Positions 44,556-52,394 of a stretch of 64,000 nt of DNA are shown piece by piece. Source of the DNA: Pseudomonas chlororaphis. Lineage in GTDB: Bacteria > Pseudomonadota > Gammaproteobacteria > Pseudomonadales > Pseudomonadaceae. Below the pieces are notes generated by a model. The model had not been told where the DNA came from and did no database searches. It saw only the letters and a program-made list of their open reading frames with translations. The translations under genes and the position numbers were made by a program. How positions within the stretch are numbered: position 1 is the first letter of the stretch; each line of letters begins with the position of its first letter. Location of the stretch: assembly GCF_003731765.1 (NCBI RefSeq), contig NZ_MOAL01000004.1, forward strand, positions 1,860,001 to 1,924,000, given 5' to 3'.

Positions 44556-45098
44556 ATGAATGCATTGACTACCGGATCCCTCCAGCCAGCGCTGGTCAAG
44601 GCCGAAGACGGCGACCCCCGTGAACTGCGCAACCTGCTGGGGCAGTTCGCCACCGGCGTCACGGTGATCACCACCCGCACCGCCGACGGGCGCAACGTGG
44701 GCATGACCGCCAACTCGTTTTCCTCGGTATCCCTGGACCCGCCACTGGTGCTCTGGAGCCTGTCGCGCACGGCACCGAGCCTGGGCGATTACCTGGCCGC
44801 CAGCCATTTTGCGATCAACGTGCTGGGGGCCGAACAGCATGATTTGTCGGGGCGTTTTGCGCGGCCGGCGGCGGACAAGTTTGCGGGGGTCGATTTCACC
44901 CCAGGCCAGGCCGGCGTGCCGCTGCTGGACGGGGTGATTGCCACCCTGGTGTGCCGCAATGTGACCCAGTACGACGGCGGCGACCACTTGATTTTCCTCG
45001 GCCAGATCGAGCATTACCGGCACGGCCCGGGCGAGCCCCTGGTGTTCCATCGCGGCCAGTACCGGGTGGCCACCGCGCACCCCGCGCTGGCCGGTTGA
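44556..45098 (+). CDS. Flavin reductase partner of the indole oxygenase
   Basis: NAD(P)H:flavin oxidoreductase of about 180 residues of the HpaC/StyB family: LRNLLGQFATGVTVITTRTADGRNVGMTANSFSSVSLDPPLVLWSLSRTAPS, FAINVLGAEQ.DLS..FA, and the C-terminal DHLIFLGQIEHYRHGPGEPLVFHRGQYR. It supplies FADH2 to the preceding oxygenase. The ATG at 44556 has TGAGGAA upstream and lies 25 bases after the oxygenase stop. Last gene of this transcript before a 346-base gap. Confidence 0.87.
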   Translation: MNALTTGSLQPALVKAEDGDPRELRNLLGQFATGVTVITTRTADGRNVGMTANSFSSVSLDPPLVLWSLSRTAPSLGDYLAASHFAINVLGAEQHDLSGRFARPAADKFAGVDFTPGQAGVPLLDGVIATLVCRNVTQYDGGDHLIFLGQIEHYRHGPGEPLVFHRGQYRVATAHPALAG

Positions 45099-45167
45099 GG
45101 GCCGTTTCGAGTCGTTGAGCCTTCGGCCTTCGGGCCCTGGCAGTCGCCCCGTGCAGGGGCCCTGCGA

Positions 45168-45193
45168 CCAGCGAAGCCACCAATCTTCGCTGG
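45168..45193 (+). terminator. Hairpin after the flavin reductase gene
   Basis: Perfect arms CCAGCGAAG and CTTCGCTGG with an eight-base loop about 70 bases beyond the stop codon. No T-run follows, so it may act as an RNA-stabilising 3' end or a weak terminator. Confidence 0.45.
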
Positions 45194-45258
45194 GCGTGGG
45201 GCACCGGCCCGGGGCGCTGTCGTTATGGGCTTCAGAGCACCCGCCGCACACAACTAAT

Positions 45259-45293
45259 CGCGCCGCGCGGATAGCCGCCGCAGTGCGCGGATA
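45259..45293 (+). promoter_or_regulatory. Tandem XylS/AntR-type boxes before the porin gene
   Basis: CGCG-N6-GGATA at 45259-45273 and CGCA-N6-GGATA at 45279-45293, period 20 bases as in the other sites. A -10-like ATTAAA/CATGAT lies near 45309-45320. This places the porin in the indole regulon with its own promoter. Confidence 0.6.
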
Positions 45294-45444
45294 GTGCCGT
45301 TTTCAGCGATTAAACATGATGAATCCGCCGTTGCGCAGCCTGCGCAATGGGCGATCCCTCGTGGGGAGGGCAGGGCGATCAGCCGTGCGAGACCCGCGCT
45401 GTTCAACAGCGTGTTCATAGGCCTTGGAGCAAGTGGAGAGCGTG

Positions 45445-46392
45445 ATGAAAACGAAAACAAGCAGGTTGTCGTTGTGGGTGCTCGGCAGTGGTCTATTGGC
45501 CACGCAAGCAGCCCAGGCCTACGACCTTCCGGTGGTCAACCTGGGGCTCACCAGTTTCCTCGACGGTGGCTTGCCGGCCGGACCCGGCTGGTACTTGCAG
45601 GAGTATTTCCAGGACTATCGCGCCGATCACCTGCGTGACAAGGACGGTAAGGCCTTGCCTTTGCCCAAGCAGAGCCTGGACTACCAGGTGGCCGTGACCC
45701 AGTTGAGTTACCTGTCGAACCTGCGCGTGGGCAACGCCAGCCTGGGGCTCAATGCGGTGCTGCCGATCGTCACCCAGATGGACCTCAACGACGGCTTGGA
45801 TAACGCCGCGCTGAAGGCCCAGAGCGGGGTCGGCGATCTGCTGATCGGTCCGTTCATCCAGTTCGACCCGGTGATGGGCCCTGACGGACCACGCTTCGTG
45901 CAGCGCATCGAACTGCAGGTCAACCTGCCCACCGGCAAGTACGACAACCGCCATGACGTCAACCCCGGGGCCAACGCCTGGTCGTTCAACCCCTATTGGG
46001 CCGCCACCTACTGGTTCACCCCGAAATGGACCGCCTCGGTGCGCGCCCACTACCTGTACAACGGCAAGAATTCCGACCCGGGCCCTGGCGCTGGCGGGGC
46101 GGATGAATTGCAGGCCGGCCAGGCCCTGCACGCCAACTTCGCCACCGATTACGCCATCACCCCGCAGCTGCGCCTGGGCATCAACGGCTACTGGCTCAAG
46201 CAGTTCACCGATAGCCGCCTGGACGGCCACGCCGTGTCCGGGCGTCGCGAGCAGGTCTGGGCGGTGGGCCCGGGGGCGATGTACAGCTTCTCCAAGGATG
46301 ACCACCTGGTGCTCAACGCCTACTTCGAACAGGAGGTGGAAAACCGCCCTGACGGCAGCCGTTTGCAGGTGCGTTACATCCATCACTTTTAA
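45445..46392 (+). CDS. Outer-membrane MetA/SphA-family channel of the indole cluster
   Basis: Beta-barrel protein of about 315 residues with a signal peptide (LSLWVLGSGLLATQAAQAYDLP). Strings are QLSYLSNLRVGNASLGLNAVLPIVTQMDLNDG, GVGDLLIGPFIQFDPVMG, QVNLPTGKYDNRHDVNPGANAWSFNPYWAATYWFTPKW and a terminal strand LQVRYIHHF. It belongs to the same family as the aryl-alcohol-cluster porin but is clearly divergent. It presumably admits indole or other aromatics. I chose the ATG at 45445 after GTGGAGAG. A terminator follows. Confidence 0.82.
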   Translation: MKTKTSRLSLWVLGSGLLATQAAQAYDLPVVNLGLTSFLDGGLPAGPGWYLQEYFQDYRADHLRDKDGKALPLPKQSLDYQVAVTQLSYLSNLRVGNASLGLNAVLPIVTQMDLNDGLDNAALKAQSGVGDLLIGPFIQFDPVMGPDGPRFVQRIELQVNLPTGKYDNRHDVNPGANAWSFNPYWAATYWFTPKWTASVRAHYLYNGKNSDPGPGAGGADELQAGQALHANFATDYAITPQLRLGINGYWLKQFTDSRLDGHAVSGRREQVWAVGPGAMYSFSKDDHLVLNAYFEQEVENRPDGSRLQVRYIHHF

Positions 46393-46437
46393 CCCCGGGG
46401 CTTGAACCCGCGGATTCAGGCAATGCCTTTGGTTTTG

Positions 46438-46462
46438 GCCCGCTCCCGAGCGGGCATTTTTT
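46438..46462 (+). terminator. Rho-independent terminator after the porin gene
   Basis: Eight-base stem GCCCGCTC/GAGCGGGC with a two-base loop followed by ATTTTTT. It lies only 23 bases before the chemoreceptor start codon, so read-through may couple the two genes. Confidence 0.82.
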
Positions 46463-46484
46463 ATTCCACCCAAGAGGGATCCCG

Positions 46485-48032
46485 ATGCGTCCACAGCCTG
46501 CCTCGGCAGATCAAGCGGTACTGATCTGCCGGACCGACCTTCGCGGTCGGATCACCCATTGCAGCGAGGCCTTTGCCAAGGCCAGCGGCTACAGCGGCAC
46601 CGAGTTGTTGCAGCAACCGGCCAGCCTGCTCAAGCACCCCGACATGCCGGCGCTGGTGTTCAGCCACCTGTGGCAGACCTTGCAACAGGGCCGACCCTGG
46701 ATGGGCCTGCTGAAAAACCGCGCCCGGGACGGCTCCGGCTATTGGCTGAATGTCTACATCAAACCGGTGTATGGCGCCGAGGGCATACACGCCTATGGCG
46801 CAGTGTTCAGCCCAGCCAGCGCCACCCAGCAGGCCCGTGGGCAGCAGCTGTACCAAGGTTTGCACGGCGGCAGCGGCCTGTTGCGCTGGCGGCGGCGCCT
46901 GGCTCACCTGGTAGACGTCGGCTGGCCTGCCTTGCCCCTGGGGCTGCTGCTGACGACGGCACTGGGCCAGATGGCGCCGGGGGCCGCCCAAGGCGCCTTG
47001 GCGGTGACGGCATTGGCGGCTGTGGCCTGGGCCCGCGACTGGCAGGTGCAACGGCGCCTGCGGCTGGTATTGGCCGGGCACCCGAAAGCTTTCGCCGAGC
47101 CGCTGACCGCCACGCTCTACAGCCAGGCCTCGGGCGCCGCCGCGTTGCTGGACATGGCCCTGGTGGCTGAGGAACGCCGCTTGTACAGCGCGCTGTCGCG
47201 GATCGGCAGCACCGGCGGGGTGATCCAGCAGCGGGTCCAGGAACTGGTGCAGTTGATTGGTACCGAGGCGGTGCGCCTGGAGCGGCAACGGGACGAAACC
47301 GACCTATCGGTGACGGCCCTCAGCGAGCTGGCGGCAACCATCCAGGAAGTGGCGGGCAACCTGCAGACCAGTAACCAGGCCACGCAACAGGCCCTGGGCC
47401 TGGCCGGGCAAGGGCAAGCACTGTCCAGCCAAAGCCTGGCCGGCATGCAGCGCCTGGGCCACTCGGTGGCGGACATCGCCCTGGCGGTCCAGCAACTGGC
47501 CACTGCTACCGAGGCCATTGGTTCGATCACCGAGATCATCAGTGCGATTGCCGGGCAGACCAACTTGCTGGCATTGAACGCAGCAATCGAGGCCGCCCGG
47601 GCCGGTGAGGCTGGGCGCGGGTTCAGCGTGGTGGCCGATGAAGTCCGTCAGTTGGCCACCCGCACCCAGGAAGCCACCTTGCAGATCCAGCCGCTGTTGC
47701 TGCAATTGCGCAACGCCACCGAGCGCACCGTGCAGCTCACCGAGGAAGGCCGAACCCTGGCCCGCCACAGCACCGATGAAGTGCAGTCGGTGCAGGGCAA
47801 CCTGGCCGGGGTCAACGATGCCCTGAGCCAGATCGCCGGCATGAGCCAGCAGATCGCCGCGGCCATGGAGCAGCAATCCCAGGTGGTGGAAAGCCTGTCG
47901 CAGCAGGTGCTGCAGGTGGCCGAGCTGTCGGCCCAGAGCGCCGACAAGGCATTGACCGGCAAAGTCATCAGCCAGGACCTGCAAGCCCAGGCCCAGGCCC
48001 TGCGTGATCTGGCCGAACGTTTCGACCGCTGA
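46485..48032 (+). CDS. Aer-like PAS chemoreceptor within the indole cluster
   Basis: Methyl-accepting protein of 515 residues. An N-terminal PAS domain (about 10-115: RGRITHCSEAFAKASGYSGTELLQQPASLLKHPDMPALVF) lacks a signal peptide. It is followed by two membrane helices at about 143-185 (LPLGLLLTTALG and ALAVTALAAVAWA), a HAMP-like linker and the signalling domain with ITEIISAIAGQTNLLALNAAIEAARAGEAGRGFSVVADEVRQLATRTQEAT. This is the Aer energy-taxis layout, where PAS binds FAD and reports redox state. Its place between indole and anthranilate genes suggests taxis driven by metabolism of these compounds. AAGAGGG precedes the ATG. Confidence 0.85.
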   Translation: MRPQPASADQAVLICRTDLRGRITHCSEAFAKASGYSGTELLQQPASLLKHPDMPALVFSHLWQTLQQGRPWMGLLKNRARDGSGYWLNVYIKPVYGAEGIHAYGAVFSPASATQQARGQQLYQGLHGGSGLLRWRRRLAHLVDVGWPALPLGLLLTTALGQMAPGAAQGALAVTALAAVAWARDWQVQRRLRLVLAGHPKAFAEPLTATLYSQASGAAALLDMALVAEERRLYSALSRIGSTGGVIQQRVQELVQLIGTEAVRLERQRDETDLSVTALSELAATIQEVAGNLQTSNQATQQALGLAGQGQALSSQSLAGMQRLGHSVADIALAVQQLATATEAIGSITEIISAIAGQTNLLALNAAIEAARAGEAGRGFSVVADEVRQLATRTQEATLQIQPLLLQLRNATERTVQLTEEGRTLARHSTDEVQSVQGNLAGVNDALSQIAGMSQQIAAAMEQQSQVVESLSQQVLQVAELSAQSADKALTGKVISQDLQAQAQALRDLAERFDR

Positions 48033-48044
48033 CGGGACCCGGGA

Positions 48045-48068
48045 CCCGGGGCCGGTGTCGGCCCCGGG
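48045..48068. terminator. Hairpin between convergent chemoreceptor and antC
   Basis: Perfect 10-bp arms CCCGGGGCCG and CGGCCCCGGG with a GTGT loop in the 41 bases between the two stop codons; no T-run. Confidence 0.6.
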
Positions 48069-48073
48069 CAAGG

Positions 48074-49099
48074 TCAATGGTTGCTGTCGATAAACTTTTC
48101 GGCGTACAGCTGGAAGTTGTCGATCCCTTGTTCGCTGAACCAGGACTTGACCGCCTCGACCATCGGTGGCGGGCCGCACAGGTAGAGGTCAAAGGCCTCT
48201 GCGGCCAGGCGTGCGGGCTCGAAGTGCTGGGGTATCCAGCCGGTCTTGCCGTGCCAGTGCGCCGACGGCCGCGACACCACCAAGTGGTAGTCGAAACCCG
48301 GGATGCGCTCGCGGTACGCCTCCAGGCGTTGCAGCTCACACAGGTCCGCGTCGTCGGTGACGCCGTAGAACAGCTGCACCGGCTGTGCACCGTGGCCCTG
48401 TTCGGCGAGGGTGTCGAGCATGCCGAGGAACGCCGACAAACCCGTGCCCCCGGCCACCAGCAGCAAGGGCCGGTGAACCTGGCGCAAATAGAAACTGCCC
48501 AGGGGCGCCTCCAGTTCCAACGGCTCGCCCGGCTGGCAACGTTCGCGGATAAAGTCGCTCATCGCTCCCTGGGGCAGCAGGCGGATCAGAAACTGCAGCT
48601 GGTTGTCGGCGTTGGGCCGGTGGGCAAAGGAGTAGGAGCGCCACTGCTCGGTGCCTGGCACCCGCAGCCGGGCGTATTGCCCCGGCAGGAAGTCCAGTTG
48701 CCCGTGGGCGGCGCTGGCGTCCAGGTGCAGGATCGCGGTGCTGGCCGAGACCCTTTGCACCCGGTTGACCCGGGCCTGCACGCGCTGGCTGGCGCCGGCG
48801 TTGCACAGGCTGGAGTCGAAGTCGAAGTAAAACGCCGCGTCCGACTGCACCCGGGTCTGGCAGGACAGCATCTTGCGCTGCGCCAGGTCCTGGGCCGACA
48901 AGGCCTCGTCATCGACATAGTCCTGGGTGTAGCGGCCGGATTCGCAGCGCCCCTGGCAGGTGCCGCACACGCCTTCACGGCAGTCCAGCGGCAGGTTGAC
49001 ACCATTGCGCAGCGCGGCGTCGAGTAACAGTTCGTTGGCCTTGACCTCGAAGAACGCGGTCTTGCCGTCGGCGAAGCTGAAAGCGACTTTATGGTTCAT
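48074..49099 (-). CDS. antC: Anthranilate dioxygenase reductase AntC
   Basis: Electron-transfer reductase of 341 residues. An N-terminal plant-type [2Fe-2S] domain has Cys at DCREGVCGTCQGRCESG and the fourth Cys in KMLSCQTRV. The FAD domain has YARLRVPGTEQWRSYSFAHRP and the NAD domain has LLVAGGTGLSAFLGMLDTLA and VYLCGPP-like DLYLCGPPPMVEAVKSWF. It passes electrons from NADH to the AntAB oxygenase. BenC is very similar; the identity rests on the neighbours and on the AntA sequence. Third gene of antABC. Confidence 0.88.
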   Translation of the reverse strand: MNHKVAFSFADGKTAFFEVKANELLLDAALRNGVNLPLDCREGVCGTCQGRCESGRYTQDYVDDEALSAQDLAQRKMLSCQTRVQSDAAFYFDFDSSLCNAGASQRVQARVNRVQRVSASTAILHLDASAAHGQLDFLPGQYARLRVPGTEQWRSYSFAHRPNADNQLQFLIRLLPQGAMSDFIRERCQPGEPLELEAPLGSFYLRQVHRPLLLVAGGTGLSAFLGMLDTLAEQGHGAQPVQLFYGVTDDADLCELQRLEAYRERIPGFDYHLVVSRPSAHWHGKTGWIPQHFEPARLAAEAFDLYLCGPPPMVEAVKSWFSEQGIDNFQLYAEKFIDSNH

Positions 49100-49115
49100 G
49101 ACAGTGGGCTCCCGC

Positions 49116-49604
49116 TCACAGGTGATAGAAGTCCAACACCGAATTGATGGTGTCGTTGAGCAGGAGCACGTGCTTGCGGGTGATCGTCCAACTGTCGCCG
49201 GCCGCCTTCAGGTGGTAAGTCACCTGACCGTAGAACTGCTCGGACAGGCCCTGGCGGGTGAACAGCGTGACCCAGCCGGCCTTGACCTGCAGTTGGCCAT
49301 CGTCCAGTGCGGCGATGCGCACGTTGCTGATCTGGTGCAAGGTGCGCGGCAATGGCGTGGAGGCCGCGGACTTTCCGGTACGCAGGCGAAACACCCGGTC
49401 TTCCAGGCCCGAGCGGTTGGGGTAGTAGATCAACGACATGCCGCGCTTGGGGTCGGTGGTGTAGACGTGCTCGGAATCCCATTGCGGCAGGTGGAATTCG
49501 CTCTGTTCATCAAACAGGGCGAGGTAGGCGTCCCAGTCCTGCTGGTCACAGAGCTCGGACTTGCGGTACAGAAACTGTTCGACGGCATGCTGCAGTGCGC
49601 TCAT
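49116..49604 (-). CDS. antB: Anthranilate dioxygenase small subunit AntB
   Basis: Beta subunit of 162 residues with the SnoaL-like ring-hydroxylating small-subunit fold: AVEQFLYRKSELCDQQDWDAYLALFDEQSEFHLPQWDSEHVYTTDPKRGMSLIYYPNRSGLEDRVFRLRTGKSAAS. It is one base from the antA stop and 16 bases from antC, so the three genes form a tight operon. It holds no cofactor and supports the alpha-subunit trimer. Confidence 0.9.
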   Translation of the reverse strand: MSALQHAVEQFLYRKSELCDQQDWDAYLALFDEQSEFHLPQWDSEHVYTTDPKRGMSLIYYPNRSGLEDRVFRLRTGKSAASTPLPRTLHQISNVRIAALDDGQLQVKAGWVTLFTRQGLSEQFYGQVTYHLKAAGDSWTITRKHVLLLNDTINSVLDFYHL

Positions 49605-49605
49605 G

Positions 49606-51036
49606 TCACACCTCCTTGAGGGTCAGGGCGTGGGGGGCCAGGTTTTCCTGGTTCTGGTTTTCCAGCGCCCGGGCCTGCTGCTCCAGGCCTTGCAGGAGGA
49701 AGCGCTGCCAGGCGCCGTGCTGGTTGATGTAGAGCCCTTCGTGGGTGAATTCGGTGCCGGTCAGCAGCGGCTCGATGCCCAGCACCCGGCTGTTGGCGGT
49801 CGGCCCCTGGACCCACTTGTGGCTGCCCCGGGAGATTTCGTTCCAGCGTTCCAGGCGTGCCTGGAAGCCGCGCTGGGCCTCGCGAAACTCCACCAGGTCG
49901 TCGGGGGTGCCCATGCCGGAGACGTTGAAGAAGTCCTCGAACTGGCGGATGCGGTTTTCCCGGTCGGCATCCGACTCGCCCTTGACCCCGATGCACTGGC
50001 TGATGATTTCGGTCTTGTTCCAGGCCACCGGGCGCACGATGCGCAACTGTGAGCTGATCTGGTCCATGAAAAACAGGCTGGGGTAAATGTTCAGGTTGCG
50101 CAGGCGGTGCATCATCCACTCGGCCTGGTCCTGCCCGTATTCCTCCACCAGGCGCGGCATGACCGTGGCGTAGCCGGCGCGCACCGAAGGGTTGGGCATG
50201 TCGCTGAACAGCAGGCTGTGGCCGTTGTTGAAGGAGAACCAGCCATCGTCGGTCTGCGCGTCGCCGGCCCCCAGCTTGCTGTAGTCCAGGGTGCTGGCGC
50301 CGCCGCCCCTGGCCGCGTTGACCTGCTGGCGATGCTGCACGGTGCTGACGTAGTTGTAGTGCACGGTGCTGACGTGATAACCGTCCAGGCCGTTTTCGTG
50401 TTGCAGCTTCCAGTTGCCGTCGTAGCTGTAGGTGGACTTGCCGGGCAGGATCTCCAGCTCGCCGGTGGGGGACTGGGCCACCATCATGTCGAAGAACAGC
50501 TTGGCGTCGCCCAGGTAGTCTTGCAGCGAGTCCCGCCCATTGACGTCGAGGCTGACAAACACAAAGCCCTTGTAGCTTTCGATGCGGGCCTTTTTCAGGC
50601 CGCGGGTGGCCTTGTCGAAACCCTCGGGGTATTCCCCTGGTGCCTTGACCTTGACCAGGCGGCCATCGCTTTTGTAGCACCAGGCATGGAACGGACAGGT
50701 GAAGGTCGACTGGTTGCCCTTGCTGACCCGGGTCAGGGTTGCGCCACGGTGCTGGCAGGCGTTGATCAGGGCATTGAGCCGACCCTCGCCGTCACGGGTG
50801 ATGATCATCGGCTGGCGCCCGGCGCGCATTGTCACGAAGTCATGGTTATTGGCCAACTCGCTTTCGTGACAGGCGTAGATCCAGTTCTTCTCGAAGATCA
50901 GTTCCATCTCCAGGTCGAACAGTTCGGGCTCGGTGAACATGTCCCGGGCAACCCGGTACACGCCGTCCAGCGGGCGAAAGTCGAGGCAGCCACGAATGTA
51001 GTCCTGCCATTGCGCAATGCTTCTTGTGCTGTTCAT
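49606..51036 (-). CDS. antA: Anthranilate 1,2-dioxygenase large subunit AntA
   Basis: Rieske oxygenase alpha subunit of 476 residues. The Rieske centre is NACQHRGATLTRVSKGNQSTFTCPFHAW (Cys-x-His, 17 residues, Cys-x2-His). The mononuclear iron site has NGLDGYHVSTVHYNYVST. The segments EPELFDLEMELIFEKNWIYACHESELANNHDFVTMRAGRQPMIITRDGEGRLNALINACQHRG match P. aeruginosa AntA as I know it. It converts anthranilate to catechol with release of CO2 and ammonia, the step after the indole pathway. The ATG at 51036 has AAAGGTG upstream. Catechol cleavage genes are not in the window. Confidence 0.9.
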   Translation of the reverse strand: MNSTRSIAQWQDYIRGCLDFRPLDGVYRVARDMFTEPELFDLEMELIFEKNWIYACHESELANNHDFVTMRAGRQPMIITRDGEGRLNALINACQHRGATLTRVSKGNQSTFTCPFHAWCYKSDGRLVKVKAPGEYPEGFDKATRGLKKARIESYKGFVFVSLDVNGRDSLQDYLGDAKLFFDMMVAQSPTGELEILPGKSTYSYDGNWKLQHENGLDGYHVSTVHYNYVSTVQHRQQVNAARGGGASTLDYSKLGAGDAQTDDGWFSFNNGHSLLFSDMPNPSVRAGYATVMPRLVEEYGQDQAEWMMHRLRNLNIYPSLFFMDQISSQLRIVRPVAWNKTEIISQCIGVKGESDADRENRIRQFEDFFNVSGMGTPDDLVEFREAQRGFQARLERWNEISRGSHKWVQGPTANSRVLGIEPLLTGTEFTHEGLYINQHGAWQRFLLQGLEQQARALENQNQENLAPHALTLKEV

Positions 51037-51097
51037 CAGGGCACCTTTTTTCTGGTTAGGGTTGGCACTGATTGGAAGCCAATGCCGGCGGCCCCTC

Positions 51098-51124
51098 TAT
51101 CCGCATTTGCGGCGATGTTTGTCC
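51098..51124 (-). promoter_or_regulatory. Candidate AntR site of the antABC promoter
   Basis: On the minus strand GGACA (51124-51120) and GGATA (51102-51098) occur 22 bases apart. The GGATA ends 62 bases before the antA ATG, the same distance as at the first indole gene and antR. The TGCA parts are poorly conserved here. Confidence 0.45.
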
Positions 51125-51189
51125 GTTTTTCAGCCCTGTCGCCAGGCCCCGGGATCGCGGCTTTTTTTACGCGTTTTACTGATGTTTTC

Positions 51190-51204
51190 TGCACTTTGCG
51201 GATA
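51190..51204 (+). promoter_or_regulatory. XylS/AntR-type box before antR
   Basis: Exact TGCA-N6-GGATA, with GGATA ending 62 bases before the antR ATG at 51266. A degenerate copy (CGCG-N6-TGATG) lies 20 bases upstream at 51170-51184. It suggests autoregulation or cross-control by the indole regulator. Confidence 0.6.
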
Positions 51205-51265
51205 GCTGCGCCACGGCCCTCGGCCCTAGGCTGAGGGGCAGCGGGTCAGTGAAGGAGAGGCGGTG

Positions 51266-52276
51266 ATGAATCAGTACGGGGGGCTGGACAACGGGGTAGA
51301 ACGCCGGGGCCTGCATGCGCTGCGCCAGGACCTGGGCAGCGCGCAGGATTGGATGGCGCGGATCTGCGGCCCTCATGAACTCAAGGCCGCGACGCCCCAG
51401 CGCTTGCGCTTTGAGCACGAGGGCAATGTCATGGGTGGCCTGGCCACGGTGCTGGGGCGGATCGAGTACGGCACCGACGTGACCATCGACATCGAACCCT
51501 GCGCCTTGAACAGCTACAGCATCAGCCTGCCGCTGGAGGGCCGGCAGGAATTGCAGACCGCTAGCGGACGCCTGCTGTCCGATTCCGCCAGCGGCCTGAT
51601 CGTTTCGCCCCAGGAACGCCAGGCCCTGGCGATCGACGGCAATTGCCGGAAAATCCAGGTGGCGATCAAGGCCAGTGCCATGGCCGCGGTGCTTGAAGAC
51701 ATGCTGCTCCAGCCCCTGCACGAACCGCTGTTGTTCGCCCCACAAATCAGCGCCACCGAGGGCGCTGCCGGTGCCTGGTGGCGAATGGTCGGTTACTTGC
51801 TGGGGGAGTTGGAGCAGGGCGCGGAGCTGTTCGCCGATGGCGCCGTGTCACGGGACCTGGAACGGGCCTTGATCAAGGGACTGATCCTCGCCCAACCGAA
51901 TAATTACTCGGCGCAATTGGCCCGGCTGAACCAGGCGCGCTGCCCGCAGTACGTGCTCAAGGCCCAGGAATTCATGCATCAGCACGCCCGCGAAGAGCTC
52001 AACCTGGAAACCATTGAACGGGTGGCTGGGGTCTCGCGTTTTACCCTGTACGAGGGGTTCAAGAAGCACTTGGGCCTGTCGCCCACTCTGTACCTCAAGC
52101 GTTATCGCCTGACAGCGGTTCGCCAGGCGTTGTTGGCCGGGCAGGGCGAATACAACATCTCGGCGGTGGCCATGGACTGGGGCTTCAATCACCTGGGGCG
52201 TTTTTCATCGGACTACAAAAAGCTGTTCCAGGAAATGCCTTCCACCACCGTGGAAAGGCGACGCAACGCCTTCTAG
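51266..52276 (+). CDS. antR: AraC/XylS-family activator AntR
   Basis: Regulator of 336 residues, divergent from antABC. The N-terminal effector domain includes LATVLGRIEYGTDVTIDIEPCALNSYSISLPLEGRQELQTASGR. The C-terminal domain has two helix-turn-helix motifs (LNLETIERVAGVSRFTLYEGFKKHLGLSPTLYLKRYRLTAVR and NISAVAMDWGFNHLGRFSSDYKKLFQEMPSTTVERR). Anthranilate is the expected inducer. I chose ATG 51266 with GGAGAGG five bases upstream; a GTG three bases earlier is possible. It resembles the regulator at 39795-40823 in layout, so the two may read the same boxes. Confidence 0.87.
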   Translation: MNQYGGLDNGVERRGLHALRQDLGSAQDWMARICGPHELKAATPQRLRFEHEGNVMGGLATVLGRIEYGTDVTIDIEPCALNSYSISLPLEGRQELQTASGRLLSDSASGLIVSPQERQALAIDGNCRKIQVAIKASAMAAVLEDMLLQPLHEPLLFAPQISATEGAAGAWWRMVGYLLGELEQGAELFADGAVSRDLERALIKGLILAQPNNYSAQLARLNQARCPQYVLKAQEFMHQHAREELNLETIERVAGVSRFTLYEGFKKHLGLSPTLYLKRYRLTAVRQALLAGQGEYNISAVAMDWGFNHLGRFSSDYKKLFQEMPSTTVERRRNAF

Positions 52277-52394
52277 TCCAGTACGCGGGCAACTGAGTCA
52301 GGACGAAAAAAGGGCGAACACCCGGGCGCCGCCGGCACAGGCGATGCGCACCTGCTTTCCGGCGGCGTCCGGGGCCGCCCGCAACAGAACAGCT

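Larger units (their letters stand above)
45099..45444. other. 346-base gap between flavin reductase and porin genes
   Basis: No gene is seen. It contains GC-rich hairpins (CGCCCC-GTGCA-GGGGC near 45146-45160 and a perfect nine-base stem at 45168-45193), then tandem AraC-type boxes at 45259-45293, then an AT-richer promoter stretch near 45300-45320 and a leader of about 120 bases before the porin gene. Confidence 0.55.

Noticed and set aside
43292..45098. Assignment as styrene degradation genes styAB
   Set aside because: No styrene oxide isomerase, phenylacetaldehyde dehydrogenase or stySR sensor genes are adjacent; the SDR, fusion hydrolase and ant genes fit indole instead.
48074..51036. Assignment as benABC (benzoate dioxygenase)
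   Set aside because: The AntA N-terminal half matches anthranilate dioxygenase as I know it, the regulator is AntR-like and divergent, no benD follows, and the nearby indole genes supply anthranilate.
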